A stretch of DNA of 64,000 nucleotides. Source: Salticus scenicus. Taxonomy: Eukaryota; Arthropoda; Arachnida; Araneae; Salticidae. A program made the position numbers and the translations under genes. The notes under the pieces are model-generated. The model saw nothing but the letters and a program-made list of their open reading frames with translations, made no database searches and was not told the DNA's origin. Numbering within the stretch: the first letter of the stretch is position 1; every line of letters starts with the position of its first letter. Location: NCBI GenBank assembly GCA_963930645.1, contig OZ005657.1, positions 50,407,153 through 50,471,152 on the forward strand, written 5' to 3'. Shown here piece after piece: positions 1 to 11,380 of the stretch.

Positions 1-124
1 CTTATTTAATCGTAACAACATTTGAAGAGAATTACTCTAAAAATATAGTGGTGTGAGAAAAGGGTCGTTTTTTCAGGGGGCGTTAACAAATGTACGGTTA
101 TTAATGAGATGGTGGGCAAGCATG
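1..124. mobile_element. Truncated foldback MITE (family F1), right half
   Basis: Right half of the commonest short foldback family here, called F1: subterminal ends like AGCTGCCAA/TTGGCAGCT, a GGCGG-type GC patch about 45 bp inside each end, and an AT-rich centre. Visible here are the central AATTACTCTAAAAATATAGTGG-type segment shared with other copies, the GC patch and an end reading GGTGGGCAAGCATG. The left half lies outside the window, so the target duplication cannot be checked. Confidence 0.6.
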
Positions 125-428
125 ATATACATAATACAGTATTGATTAGGCACGATTACAATTAAAGATTACAGGTAGGTATTGAATAAAAAGTCCTGAA
201 CACCTGAACTTCGCAACAGTGTTGAAATGTCCGATTAGGGCGCAAATACAAGCAATAGGGACCCGCAGCCAGGAAAAGATTATTTAAACCCTTCCTTCTC
301 GCTCCCGTAAAAATGACGAGGTGAGTTTTCGCTCTCTATTTCTCGTGCTCGTGATACTTTCGGCTGGAGTGTTCAAAAGCAACGTTGTAATACTTATTTT
401 GTAATCTTACTTAGCTCAGTTAGGCTTT

Positions 429-567
429 CAGGGATGGAACACGGGCGCAGAATTCATACCGGAATCTGTTTAAGAAATTTCCATACCTATAATATCGTTG
501 ATCTAAGAGGTAGAAAATTTTCTTACATTCATAGTGGTATGAATTCTGCGCCCGTGTTCCATCCCTG
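429..567. mobile_element. Palindromic MITE, CAGGGATGG family (F2)
   Basis: A 139-bp foldback starting CAGGGATGGAAC and ending with its complement. The first and last ~45 bp are almost perfectly complementary, including GCAGAATTCATACC. It is flanked by the 6-bp duplication GGCTTT (423-428 and 568-573). A sister copy lies at 53840-53976 and a divergent one at 63227-63366. There is no coding capacity. A 6-bp duplication argues against hAT (8 bp) despite the CAG/CTG termini; I do not assign a superfamily. Confidence 0.85.
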
Positions 568-573
568 GGCTTT

Positions 574-875
574 TGATTGTGCTTAGTTTTATTCTCTGCG
601 ATACATTTTTTTAAAATATATATTGTGTACTTTATGCAGTCTTAATCACTAAGTCACTCTGATTACAGTTTTAGTATAAATGCGGAAATAAGTGATATTT
701 ATGAAAGTTCGGATCGCGAATCTAAATACAGTGTATTCTACATATAGTGTTGTATTATATGAAAAATTCTTTTCATAAAATTCTGTTTCAGCGTTTAAAA
801 CACATACCTTTTATTTATTTTGCGTAATGGAAAACCAACATTGAGTCATAATAACCTTGACTGTTGGTTTTTCTG

Positions 876-909
<34 letters not shown>

Positions 910-2059
910 CATTTATTTATTTATTTATTTCAGGAAAAAAAATAAAAAAATAAATATGAATGCATTTATTGTTCATACACTTTATTTTATACAATTTTCT
1001 TGAATTAAAAAAAGTAGGCACTTTTTTTTTTTTTTTAACCATTTTCTTAAAAATTACTAGATCATTAAGGAATTAACTAAAGTTTTAATTTTGATTGCAA
1101 TGATCTTGAATTATTTTTTTATATTTTTTGTTTAACGAACAGTTTTCTTTTTTTTTTTTTTTTTTTTAAATAAACATTCGTTTTACATGCCACAAATTAC
1201 ATAATTCAACTTTCAAAATTATCTCACAATTTTTTTTTTTTAAACAATATTGTTTTTAACACGCTTTTATTAGCTTCACCTGTATGTATGTTTGTATGAA
1301 TGTATGTTTGTAACCGCTCTGGGAGCAAACAAAAAATTTATATTGTAAAAAAATACATTGAACGATATTGCGTTGAGGTACAGCTCCGCGCTACGAACCT
1401 AAAGGTCCAGCGTTCGATCCTAGTCAGGGGAGATTTTTTTAAAAAAGGTTTTTGTTTAATTCTAAGTTATTTTAATTAAAGATTTAAATATATGTAAATA
1501 TTACGGTGTGTCACTCACACGATTTTCTCTTACCCTGCATTTTAATACTAAGATAGATATTTTGTGCTTTTTTAGTTCACATTTCTATAAAATCGCGTTC
1601 TTTAATTTTTTAAAACTATAATATTATATTTTTTTCAGACAGCGATTTTGCTTTTTCACACTATTAATATGCCACGATGCCTGCCAATATTCAATTTTAC
1701 CATTTAACTTCTTAAACTATCTTTAAATATTTAGAAATAATATTGATAAACTCATTAACAGTGAAAATGCATTTTAAGCAGCTTGGAGCATAAGATTAAT
1801 TTTTTTTTATACCAACTATGTGAAGAATACCTGAGCCGGGAATTGAACCGAGGGTGTGGGAACATGTATGGGACATTATACAACGAGACTATTTTTGTCC
1901 CATCATCCTTGATATTTGATGTCTTGGTGAATTATTTCACCATGTTCTTTGCTGACTGGTCCTACATTTTCTACATGTGAGTGAAAGAAATGTTTTTTGA
2001 AACTCATGATGAAGCAACGCAAAGCATTTCAAATTTGACCAGCATATTCATTACAATTG
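574..2059. other. Gene-free AT-rich stretch with poly-T tracts
   Basis: No coding signal. Several long T runs (about 879-907, 1021-1036, 1148-1167) and simple AT sequence. A tRNA-like patch at 1368-1432 and a B-box-like GAATTGAACCG near 1840 are the only structured items seen. Confidence 0.5.
1368..1432 (+). repeat. tRNA-like fragment, probable SINE relic
   Basis: Contains CTAAAGGTCCAGCGTTCGATCC, in which GTTCGATCC matches the RNA polymerase III B box (GGTTCGANTCC). A degenerate A-box-like stretch precedes it, and a T run follows that could act as a Pol III stop. No cloverleaf with paired acceptor ends can be drawn, so this is a tRNA-derived repeat relic rather than a tRNA gene. Confidence 0.4.
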
Positions 2060-2067
2060 CTTTATAG

Positions 2068-4444
2068 TAGATATGTGCCGGAGCTCCGTATCCGTATCCG
2101 TATTCGTGGATATCCGCGAGAAAAAAAGGATCTGTATTCGTATCCGTATTCGTATCAGCAAGAAAAAAATATTTGTATCTGTATCCGATATTTTTTATTT
2201 CTTCAACGGACTTAATACGGATCTTTTGTAGAAAATTCCAGAAAATCAGGAAGAAACTGTTATAACTTATTAAAAATTATCTTTAATGTATGACTAAAAG
2301 AAATGTAGTATAGCCTCTCTTTTACGTTCTCGGAATTCACTTTTTTCTCGTAATTTACAATTTTTCTTTTAAATCTCTTCATTTTTCTTATGTATGTAAT
2401 GAACTCGCGTCTTCACTTTTACGTGACGAAATGTGATTTCCCGTTTTTTGCGCTTAGTATATACAGCGTTTATAAAAGAAATACATACTGTGATTTAGTT
2501 AAAAAATAATGTAAAATAAAAATACCTGAGAGACGGATTCAGTGAGGCAGATGATATTATTCTTTAACAAATAAATAATGCACCAAAACCGATATCGAGT
2601 AGCTGATTATACTCAAAGCGACAGTTTGAAAGCAGGTGTTTAACTGTGAATAGTGTGAATCATTAGAAATGAAACATTCATTTTTATAAGATCAGTCATG
2701 CATTGTCTCTGACACTGTAAATTTAAAAAAAAATAAATTAATTATAAAACGTAATACATAATATATAATTTTCTCTTAACGTAATACTTAAAAAATAAAT
2801 ACATAAAAATGGAAATGTATAAATAATGAATAGCTTCGTAAAATTATAAATATTTAAATAATCCTTTTTTTTTTTTTCAGTAAAATTCACATGGATTACT
2901 ATATGAGTTTTATTTAATAAAATGTTAGTAGTTCGTTGCAAATGTGTTTAAATGAAATTTTTTGGAACAATTTTTTACTTTCTCTTACCCCTATATATGG
3001 CTGAGAAAACACTGTTTTTGGATCAAATTTTCAAAATTGATTTTTTGCTATATTTACACGTTTTGAGGTCCCATGAATCCGAAAATCATGTTTTTAGTGG
3101 TTAGTTTGTGTGTGTCTATTATTAGTATATCTCATGAGAAAATAGTAGCCTGCAGTCCAAACTCCGTATTCTGAATCCGTATCATAGATTGATTCCACAC
3201 TAAACTTTTTGTTAAGATCAAGTAAGTGGTTCGTGTATAGCGACATCCAAGATAATTCAAATATATTACGCCTATGGGGGAAATTTTTGGTAAGTACAGT
3301 GTAACATCTATAGGCTACCCTAAACAAAATGGAATAAACATATATATATATATATATATTATATGCATAAATACATGCTTCGTGGAATGCTTCGTGGAAT
3401 GAAAATCATTCATCATTCGTTTACAGGGCTATTTAAAGTATTTGGATATATTGCGACTATATTTGGAAATTGCTGAAAATTTATTTCTTTTTGTGTTAGG
3501 TGTTTTTCCTATAAAACTAAATTTAAGGACACTGTGCGATGTGCATATATTTTATAGACAATATATAGGACTACCTAAAATTAAGCTGAACATTCTTTAC
3601 TATTGAAGGTAATTTATGAAAATTCTTTGCTATATTTTACTATGTTCACGAACACTGAAGAAATCGACTAACACAAGCGAACAAATATATGAAAAGGGCT
3701 TTATACAGCAACATTGGGAAAAAAGGGAAAAAAAAAAGTATTACAGCTTTGTTTGCGATGCAGATTTGTCTTCTTTTGGTTTTCTTGTCCCATTTCCAGT
3801 TTTTCTTTCTTTTTTTTTTCCCTCAAAAGTTAAAGTATGAAGTTTTAAATATAAAGTTCCGTCGTTCTATCTTTAGATTTAGAAGATTCATCAGTCGTTG
3901 TCAGAAGATACACGCCCACCCCCTACACACATATACATACATACACAATGAATAATTTTCAAAAATCACTTCTTTGGACCTTAAAACATACAAATCAGGT
4001 GAAAAATAGATATCGAAACCGAATACTCTACTTCCATAACGTACGGTAAACGGGTAACGGGGTCAAAAATTGTTACATATACATAGCTGCCAAGTTTTTA
4101 AATTTATTCCGGAATGTTGTTAGCCCCGCCCTTTTTTCCTCACCGGAATCTTTTTAGAGTAATATTTTTCATGTTTAATCGTAGTTAAATAATGAAGAAA
4201 AATTTTCTACAAATATTACGGTGGGGAAAAAAGGGCGGGGTTAGTATCATTCCGGAATAAATTAAAAAACTTGGCAGCTATGCATATGTACTTAATTTTT
4301 ATAGATTTTACAAAGATCCGTATCCGCGAATCTTGAAATAAAAGATCAGTATCTGTATACGTATCCGCGAATATAGAAACACTAACGTCCGTATTCATAT
4401 CCGTATCCGCAGCTCACAGTTTTTGACGATCTGGCACATCCCTA
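2068..4444. mobile_element. Non-autonomous hAT-like element with subterminal CCGTATC repeats
   Basis: About 2.38 kb. The ends are imperfect inverted repeats, TAGATATGTGCCGG on the left against TAGGGATGTGCCAG read from the right. The flanks CTTTATAG (2060-2067) and CTTTATAT (4445-4452) agree at 7 of 8 positions, as expected for an old 8-bp hAT duplication. Inside each end lie many copies of CCGTATCCGTATTCG-type repeats (about 2083-2195 and 4315-4412), like the subterminal transposase-binding repeats of hAT elements. No transposase is recognisable. An F1 MITE at 4082-4282 is nested near the right end. Confidence 0.65.
4082..4282. mobile_element. F1 foldback MITE nested in the hAT-like element
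   Basis: A 201-bp foldback, CATAGCTGCC...GGCAGCTATG, with TTCCGGAAT and GGGCGGGG patches near both ends. The flanks CATATA (4076-4081) and CATATG (4283-4288) are a 6-bp duplication with one mismatch. It is closely related to the copy at 5293-5491, which lies in the opposite sense. Confidence 0.85.
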
Positions 4445-4452
4445 CTTTATAT

Positions 4453-5133
4453 GCAGGGTCTTTGTTGTTACAAAGACCCAGAAATTATCCAGAAATTTAC
4501 TGAGGAAATTTTGATGGTAACCAAAGCTTATGATTCTTTTGTTGTCATGTTACTTTCAATTTCTTTATCCAAGCTTGCGGACAACTGGACCAATAAAAAT
4601 TCCCTCCTTCAACTTAGCTTCAAATAAACCTGTAAATTTTTGCACAAGCATTAACAATCGCCATCTTTGGGAATAGCATTGAATCACTCGTCATTACACC
4701 TAATTTTACATGCAGAAAGGGTAACAATACATTTTTGAATCAACTAAGCTGTTCTGAATCCAAATCTTGGTGCCTGATTCAAGATTTTGTTTTTTCAACC
4801 ACTTTTTGACATTTTTTATGGAAATTTTTCGAAATCCAAATCCCAAGTAACGTGATACAGATTTTTCATTACTACTTTTGAAATCAGCGCCAAAAAATAC
4901 ACAAAATTCAGCTATCCTTTCTTTTGCATTTTTTTTCATCATAAGCCTGTATAACACTTTTAGATATATTTTTTAATTAATATACTCACCAGAAAAATTA
5001 GTAGTATAATTTAGTATTTATAAAATTCCTGCAAGAAATTTATTTGTGCTGCTCGTTGTCAGGCTTTTTAAAAAAAGAGTCGTCTCTGTTGATGACTTTT
5101 GTAAAAGTGGTGACATTCCATCTTTTTAAAAAA
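4453..5133. other. Unassigned sequence
   Basis: No recognisable gene or repeat boundary. The longest open frame (4706-4957, minus strand, 83 codons) is lysine-rich, matches no family I know, and looks like chance or a relic. Confidence 0.4.
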
Positions 5134-5676
5134 TTAACCAGCAGGTTTTGCGAACGTCGCTGGTATCTGTATTTGATAAACGCTTCGGCGACAGCATCTC
5201 GTTTTGCTCCACCTGTGGGCGTTATTTTTGCAAGCTACAATGTCTCGTGACAAGGTTTTCTGTTTACAAAATTTATTACATATAAATATACGCATAGCTG
5301 CCAAGTTTTTTAATTTATTCCGGAATGATACTAGCCCCGCTCTTTTTTCCCACCGTAATATTTGTAGAATATTTTTCTTCATTATTTAACTACGATTAAA
5401 CATGAAAAATATTACTCTAAAAAGATTCCGGTGAGAAAAAAGGGCGGGGCTAACAACATTCCAGAATAAATTTAAAAACATGGCAGCTACGTATACGTAA
5501 TAATTATAATCTTTCTGATAAAAGTATTTGTATCCCTATTATTTTGATTATACAAATATGAATATAGAGAATATTAAGAAATATAGCAACATACAAATTG
5601 CAAAAGAAACGCCCACTGGCGCAGTTAGAGATTTCCAAATGACGTGAAAATACGTCAGCGGTTGCGAAAGTGTTAA
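5134..5676. mobile_element. piggyBac-like MITE, old copy
   Basis: The right end reads TGCGAAAGTGTTAA (TTAA at 5673-5676), preceded by GACGTGAAAATACGTCAG and GCCCACTGGCG, which are diagnostic of the TTAA-flanked family (P1) seen at 18728, 19453 and 48444. The left boundary is poorer: a TTAA lies at 5134-5137 but the next bases have diverged. An F1 MITE is nested at 5293-5491. No coding capacity. Confidence 0.55.
5293..5491. mobile_element. F1 foldback MITE
   Basis: A 199-bp foldback, CATAGCTGCC...TGGCAGCTACG, with the exact 6-bp duplication TATACG (5287-5292 and 5492-5497). It is inserted in the piggyBac-like MITE around it and shares the GGGCGGGGC patches of the family. Confidence 0.85.
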
Positions 5677-6055
5677 AAAACAGAATATTTTATTTTGTAT
5701 GGCTTTATAAACGAAATATACATCTCAACAACACTATGCGTACTATGCATGATATTTAATTTCGTTTTTTTATTTGACTTATCCAGTCAACGCTAAAATG
5801 ACAGCAATTTCATGTTAAGTGTAATATTGCAACATGCTATGAACGCTAGTATTTTTACGATTTACTATGAGAAAAATAATAAATTTGGGGTTATATAGAT
5901 TTTCCATCTTAAATATTTTATGGTTAATTAATAGTGGTTAACGATTGCACCTTTTCTTTACTTTGTAAAAATATTTCATATTATGTTTATATTTTTAATG
6001 TATGGCTAAATTTAAAATAGGGCTTTTAAAAATAAATTTTATAGTCTTACAAGTG

Positions 6056-6096
<41 letters not shown>

Positions 6097-9000
6097 AAAA
6101 TGATATTGTTAGGGAAAAACAAGATAATTCATACAGTTATTATTTTCTGTTCTTTTCTTTTACTTTTTATACTTTTTTAACAATAATTTATAATTTATTT
6201 ACAATTTTGAAGCTCTACTTGACTTAAAATGGTTGTTGCGAAAGTTGAGTCGCTGGCGAAAAATGTCCGGTCTACTTCTGCACCAAAATTAAAAAAATTG
6301 CGTATTAGTTTTTCTGCCAAGCATACAATACGTGCCAAAAATATATTACTAAAAAAAAAAAAAAAAAAATTGGCAAAAATGGCTTATATTTCTCATTTCT
6401 AAAAGTGTCCTGAAAAAAAAAAAAATAAATAAATAAAAAAAAAAGTGGAGACTACGATGTGATATCGAAAATCGCATATTCTAAATTATGTATTACATTT
6501 CAATATTTAATTCTTTTCCCAATTCATTTTCTATCTCACTCCTTATTCCAAAAGAGTAAGCCATTATATCTCTATTTCTTTTAATAAAAAATAAAATAAA
6601 AGCAAGAGATGAGGTTTCAATCGCTTAATTCTGTGGAGGACAATTCTTATTATCTCAGTTAAATAAAACAGAATAAAGTATTTCCTGATGTAATTTTGAA
6701 CAATGAACAGAGCGCACATATGCTCCTTAAAATAGAAATGACGTATACTTTATCGACTAAATTCTGTGAGTAAGAATTTAACGATAAATTTTTGTGGTCA
6801 AGATTTTAAGGTTAGTTTGCTAGATTCTCACGAATTGATAACGGTTTTTTGGCTAAGAAATCAATCGCCAATATATTTTAAAAAAATGTACTAAGTTATA
6901 CTTAACTGAAAAAGGGAGAGTGTTGTTCTTGGCATCATAATTTTGTGGTTTTGTGTAATGTTTCCAGCCAACAATTTGATCACTTCTGCCTCTGCTCTGG
7001 TGCTGTAAAGACGGCCTTTTTGATTGCTTCTCTCCCCGTGTCCATCCCGTTCCATTTGTGCATTTATTCATTATTAAAAAAAGAACATTGTCTTGATGTT
7101 TTCAAAAGGATATTTCTGCTGTAACTCTATAGTGCTGAATTATTTAATTATAAGCATTATTGTTACGAAGTTGAAGATAAATAAAACATTTTAATGTCAG
7201 CATCGGATTATGGGTTAACTGCATTCACAAGTGCAATGTCTACGGCCAACCACTTCAACGAGTTTGATCCTTTCTCACTATTTTATCAATGTATTGCTTC
7301 ATGATAATTTAAGAAATTTAAGCATCATCAAAAAGTGCCAATATCATCAATTCCTTTCTACAAAAATAGTTCAACAAACTATAGCACAAATATTGGTGCT
7401 AACGATCAATGCTGACATATATAAAAAAAAAAATGGACACGGTGAGGAGGAAAAGCCTTCTAGAAAATTTTTTAAAAAATTTTGTGTGCTGTCTTGATTA
7501 ACGTCTGCATATTGGAATACACTTTAATCCTTAATGTTGATGTCTCGCTATTTCTGGCTATGGCTTCCTGATCTGTTCTGTTATGAAAGTGATGGCTCCT
7601 GTTCTTTTCAAGTTGCATTCTGGGCGCGACTGCTTTTTTTTCTAAACTTGTTTACTTAAGTATGGCTGCGGCTGTTGCCATATTGCCACGACTTCTTCAT
7701 CAAAAATTTCCATAAATTATTTAAAGAAAATTTTACTAAGAAGATTGTAATTAGTGACTATTACTTAGAAGAAATTTCAGTGCTAGCTCCTGATCAGTAT
7801 TCGCGATTTTACAAAATAGTGGAAGTATTCTGGATTTTTTTTTTCCTTCGTTGACAATATTGATGAAAATATTTACAGTTGACTTTTATACGACGTTACT
7901 TATCAGTGTTGTGCTACAGCTGTTTCGTCATGTGATCAACTTCTTCAAAGCAAATTTTTTATTGAACGTCAGTCCGATACTGACTATTCCGTTCGCTCTT
8001 TTTTTTCTTTTTCTTTTTCTTTTTTTTTTTTTTTTTTTTCAAGATTGCGTGGAAAAATTAATTGACATCGTCAGCCGTTAAAAAGAAAATCAATTACCGT
8101 ATTTTTCGATTGACAGTAATTACAAGTTTGCTCGTAATGCATCTGGCTTGAAGACGATCTCCTATAAACGAAAAATTATTCATTGTTTTGTGTTTTGATT
8201 ATCCGATTCTTCAAATTACATTTTTTTACCAATTTACAATTTTTTTTAAAGTTGTATTGACTACTATTGAAGCAAGAATCACAACAATTAAAATATATGT
8301 ATACAACAGTAAGGTATATATTCATAAAAGACGCAACATATAAAATATATATATATATATAATAAAATAAATATATATATAAATAAAATAAAATAAAATA
8401 AAATACAAATTCAACGTATTAAAAAAAGAAAAGAGATCTTTCTGTTCAAGTAAGTAATTGTTATATATTTAAAAATATAAATGAACAGCTTTCATTTAAA
8501 ATAATAATGAGTAAATAAATGAATGAATCGTATAATATACTTATAATTTTTCTTTTGAAAAATTTATCTGCATTTCATTTAATTTATTTTTATTTATTTA
8601 TACTAATTTTGCTTGTTATAAATTGCTTCAATATATGATATATGGTTTAAGTAATTTACGTGATACAAATGTTGATATCTTTAATATTAAATTATGACAT
8701 TGAAAAATTAATACTTATCATATTTTTTTACAATAACATTCATTCGTTCTATTATTTAATAATTGAATTTATAAAATTATTTATTTGGGCAATATATATA
8801 TAATTCAGTTCATATTTTTGCAGATAATTTAGAAAAAAAAAAAAATAATAATAATAAGTATTATTCACTCATTTCTTTAAATAGTTATTGCTCATACAAC
8901 TTACATTTGAGCAAACGTTTGTATATATATATGTTGCATACATTTTTTATCGTAAATTGACGCAAATTTTAAATATTTTTGATAAGGTTTTGTGGGTTAA

Positions 9001-9197
9001 ACATTTATAATTTATATTGATTTATTACATTTATTGCACAACATGTATTTTACAACAACTAATTTCTGCCATGACTGATCTTACATATTAAGATCTTATA
9101 TTTATATATATGTATTTAATATATTTCCGAAAAGGAATTATTCAAACCAAAATACATTTTGTGCAATCTTTTTTATATTTTATTTTTGGTAGTGAAA

Positions 9198-9261
<64 letters not shown>

Positions 9262-9290
9262 ATATTCAATATATAGTACATATACATAGT
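5677..9290. other. Gene-free AT-rich stretch
   Basis: Long T or A runs (about 6058-6092, 6352-6370, 8016-8039), short ATATA and AAAAT arrays (about 8343-8404), and a half-copy of the TCCTGAAAAAAGGG foldback family (about 6380-6476). A ~47-bp segment at 7340-7386 recurs at 17372-17420. Small open frames (6853-7071, 7231-7497, 7851-8081) match nothing recognisable. Confidence 0.5.
9202..9257. repeat. (TA)n microsatellite
   Basis: An uninterrupted TA dinucleotide run of about 56 bp, just left of an F1 MITE. Confidence 0.95.
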
Positions 9291-9472
9291 CAGAGCTGCC
9301 AACCTAATCCGGCAATTTGTTAGTACTGCCCCTTTTTCCACACCGGTAATATCTTAGAGTTTTTTCCTTCTTAATTCATCGCAAATATATTTGAAGAAAA
9401 TTACTTTAAAAATTAAGTGGTGTAGAAAAAGGGGCGGTACTGACAATTTGCCGGATTAGGTTGGCAGCTCTG
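9291..9472. mobile_element. F1 MITE, CAGAGCTGCC subtype
   Basis: A 182-bp foldback beginning CAGAGCTGCCAACCTAATCC and ending with its complement, flanked by the exact duplication CATAGT (9285-9290 and 9473-9478). The same subtype recurs at 46529-46721. It sits 45 bp upstream of the gag relic. Confidence 0.9.
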
Positions 9473-9517
9473 CATAGTATTCAGTTTTCCATTTTGGTAA
9501 TTAATTTATTTAATATA

Positions 9518-10930
9518 ATGGCCACCAATATTATGATTCCAACTTTTGATGGGGATCCAAATTTTCTTAAATTCTTTTTTGATCAGTTAAGATCGTATGC
9601 AGAAATTGGTGGTATAAAATCTAAAGAAATCATTTTGATTCTAAAAAGTAAATTGATCGGTCCAGCACAAAAATTCATGTTAGTAAATGAAATTTTATAT
9701 AATGCCACTGATCTCGAATTTATCGAATAAGAATTTACTAATTTCTTTTCTTTACCGTCATCAACATATAATATTAATTCATTTAATAACATCACAATGA
9801 TAAAATCTGAGTCGCCAAAACATTTTGCACACAGATTAAATTGTGTCGCATCAAAAGCATTTCCTGATATTTATGACACGGAAGCATTAAAATTCTCTAA
9901 CATTCTCTAAATTTATTTCATGTATACCACCAAACATTAGAATCAAGCTTCAAGAGGAAGGCATTAATAAATACAAAGAAGCTGTTGATAGGGCACAAAA
10001 ACTCTTTGAAATTCATGTGACAGAGGATATGACAAAAAACACAGAAAACACAGACACAAATTGTAACATAATTTAAGAGAAAATCAGTTTTTTAACTGAA
10101 CAAGTCAACAGCTTATCATGTAAACAGGATACTAAAAAAGACTATCGTGATAAGCAGAACTATCAATTGCAAAACAAAAGAAGAAAACATTCTCCAAAAA
10201 TGCAAAGATTTGCTGATAGTCAAACACACTTTAAAAATAAAAGAACTTTCTTCCAAAATAGGCAAAGTAGAAACAAATTCAAATGATAAAATCTGAGTCG
10301 CCAAAACATTTTGCACACAGATTAAATTGTGTCGCATCAAAAGCATTTCCTGATATTTATGACACGGAAGCATTAAAATTCTCTAAAATTCTCTAAATTT
10401 ATTTCATGTATACCACCAAACATTAGAATCAAGCTTCAAGAGGAAGGCATTAATAAATACAAAGAAGCTGTTGATAGGGCACAAAAACTCTTTGAAATTC
10501 ATGTGACAGAGGATATGACAAAAAACACAGAAAACACAGACACAAATTGTAACATAATTTAAGAGAAAATCAGTTTTTTAACTGAACAAGTCAACAGCTT
10601 ATCATGTAAACAGAATAGTAAAAAAGACTATCGTGATAAGCAGAACTATCAATTGCAAAACAAAAGAAGAAAACATTCTCCAAAAATGCAAAGATTTGCT
10701 GATAGTCAAACACACTTTAAAAAAGAACTTTCTTCCAAAATAGGCAAAGTAGAAACAAATTCAATTCCAAAATTTGCCAAATTTGTGAAAAATATGGGCA
10801 TACTGCTAAACATTGTTTCAAATGGAAAAGACAAAATTTAAGAAAACAAAACTATCGACACTACTCACACCAACAAAATTCTGAAGCAAATTTTCGACAC
10901 AACACAAAGTTTAGAGAGGATAGGAATTTA
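9518..10930 (+). pseudogene. Ty3/gypsy-type gag relic with CCHC zinc knuckle
   Basis: A gag-like reading begins at the ATG at 9518 (MATNIMIPTFDGDPNFLKFF...), resembling the N-terminal capsid region of LTR-retrotransposon gag (FDGDP...). It runs to a stop at 9728-9730 and continues in register through further in-frame stops and frame changes. Near the 3' end a zinc knuckle CQICEKYGHTAKHC is encoded at 10775-10816, spacing CX2CX4HX4C, the nucleic-acid-binding motif of nucleocapsid. A ~486-bp tandem duplication (9797-10282 and 10283-10764) breaks the frame. No LTR was recognised upstream, where the F1 MITE and a TA microsatellite adjoin. Non-functional. Confidence 0.75.
9797..10764. repeat. Tandem duplication within gag (two ~485-bp copies)
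   Basis: Copy 1 is 9797-10282 and copy 2 is 10283-10764. They are almost identical, with a few substitutions and a 6-bp indel near 10236 versus 10720. Both begin ATGATAAAATCTGAG and end AGAAACAAATTCAA. Both copies share the stop in the repeated CATTCTCTAAATTT-like segment, so the gene was already disabled when it duplicated. Confidence 0.9.
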
Positions 10931-11091
10931 AACTGATAGAGAGATTTATTCCTACTGGTGAGAATATTTCTCAATCACTACAATCACCAGTATTTTTTAC
11001 GCTAAATAATGATTTACCAAAATTAACAAATCGTAGGCTAGTTAATTTTGTTGCCTCTCAAACAAATTCTGTCATTACGATTTCAAACAAT

Positions 11092-11380
11092 GTGGCTATT
11101 CAAACAGAAACGGAGCAAAGAAGTAAATATATTTGTAATGTATATCAAAATGCTTCTTCCTTACCACTTATTAATGCAGTGATGGCTCAGTCAAAAGTAA
11201 ATTTTTTAATTGGCACAGGCAGTTCGTTAAGTCTACTTTCACAAAAATTGTTTAATCAAATCAAAACATCTTTGAAATATAAAAGAAAAGGTTCTAATAT
11301 TACAATTGAGACTGTCAATTCTGAGGTTAATTTCTCATCATGTATGAGTGGATCTTTTAAAATTGAAAAACGAAATTTTT
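11092..11380 (+). pseudogene. Retropepsin relic with lost catalytic Asp
   Basis: An open frame of 96 codons contains VNFLIGTGSSLSLLSQKLF, aligning with the retropepsin signature (hydrophobic-D-T/S-G-A/S-S...). The catalytic Asp is Gly here, so the protease would be inactive. It follows the zinc-knuckle region and would be the N-terminus of Pol. The frame ends at about 11340-11380, where the sequence jumps straight into the RT-RNase H connection; the polymerase core is absent. Confidence 0.7.

Noticed and set aside
429..567. hAT assignment for CAGGGATGG MITEs from the CAG/CTG ends.
   Set aside because: Both good copies have exact 6-bp, not 8-bp, duplications.
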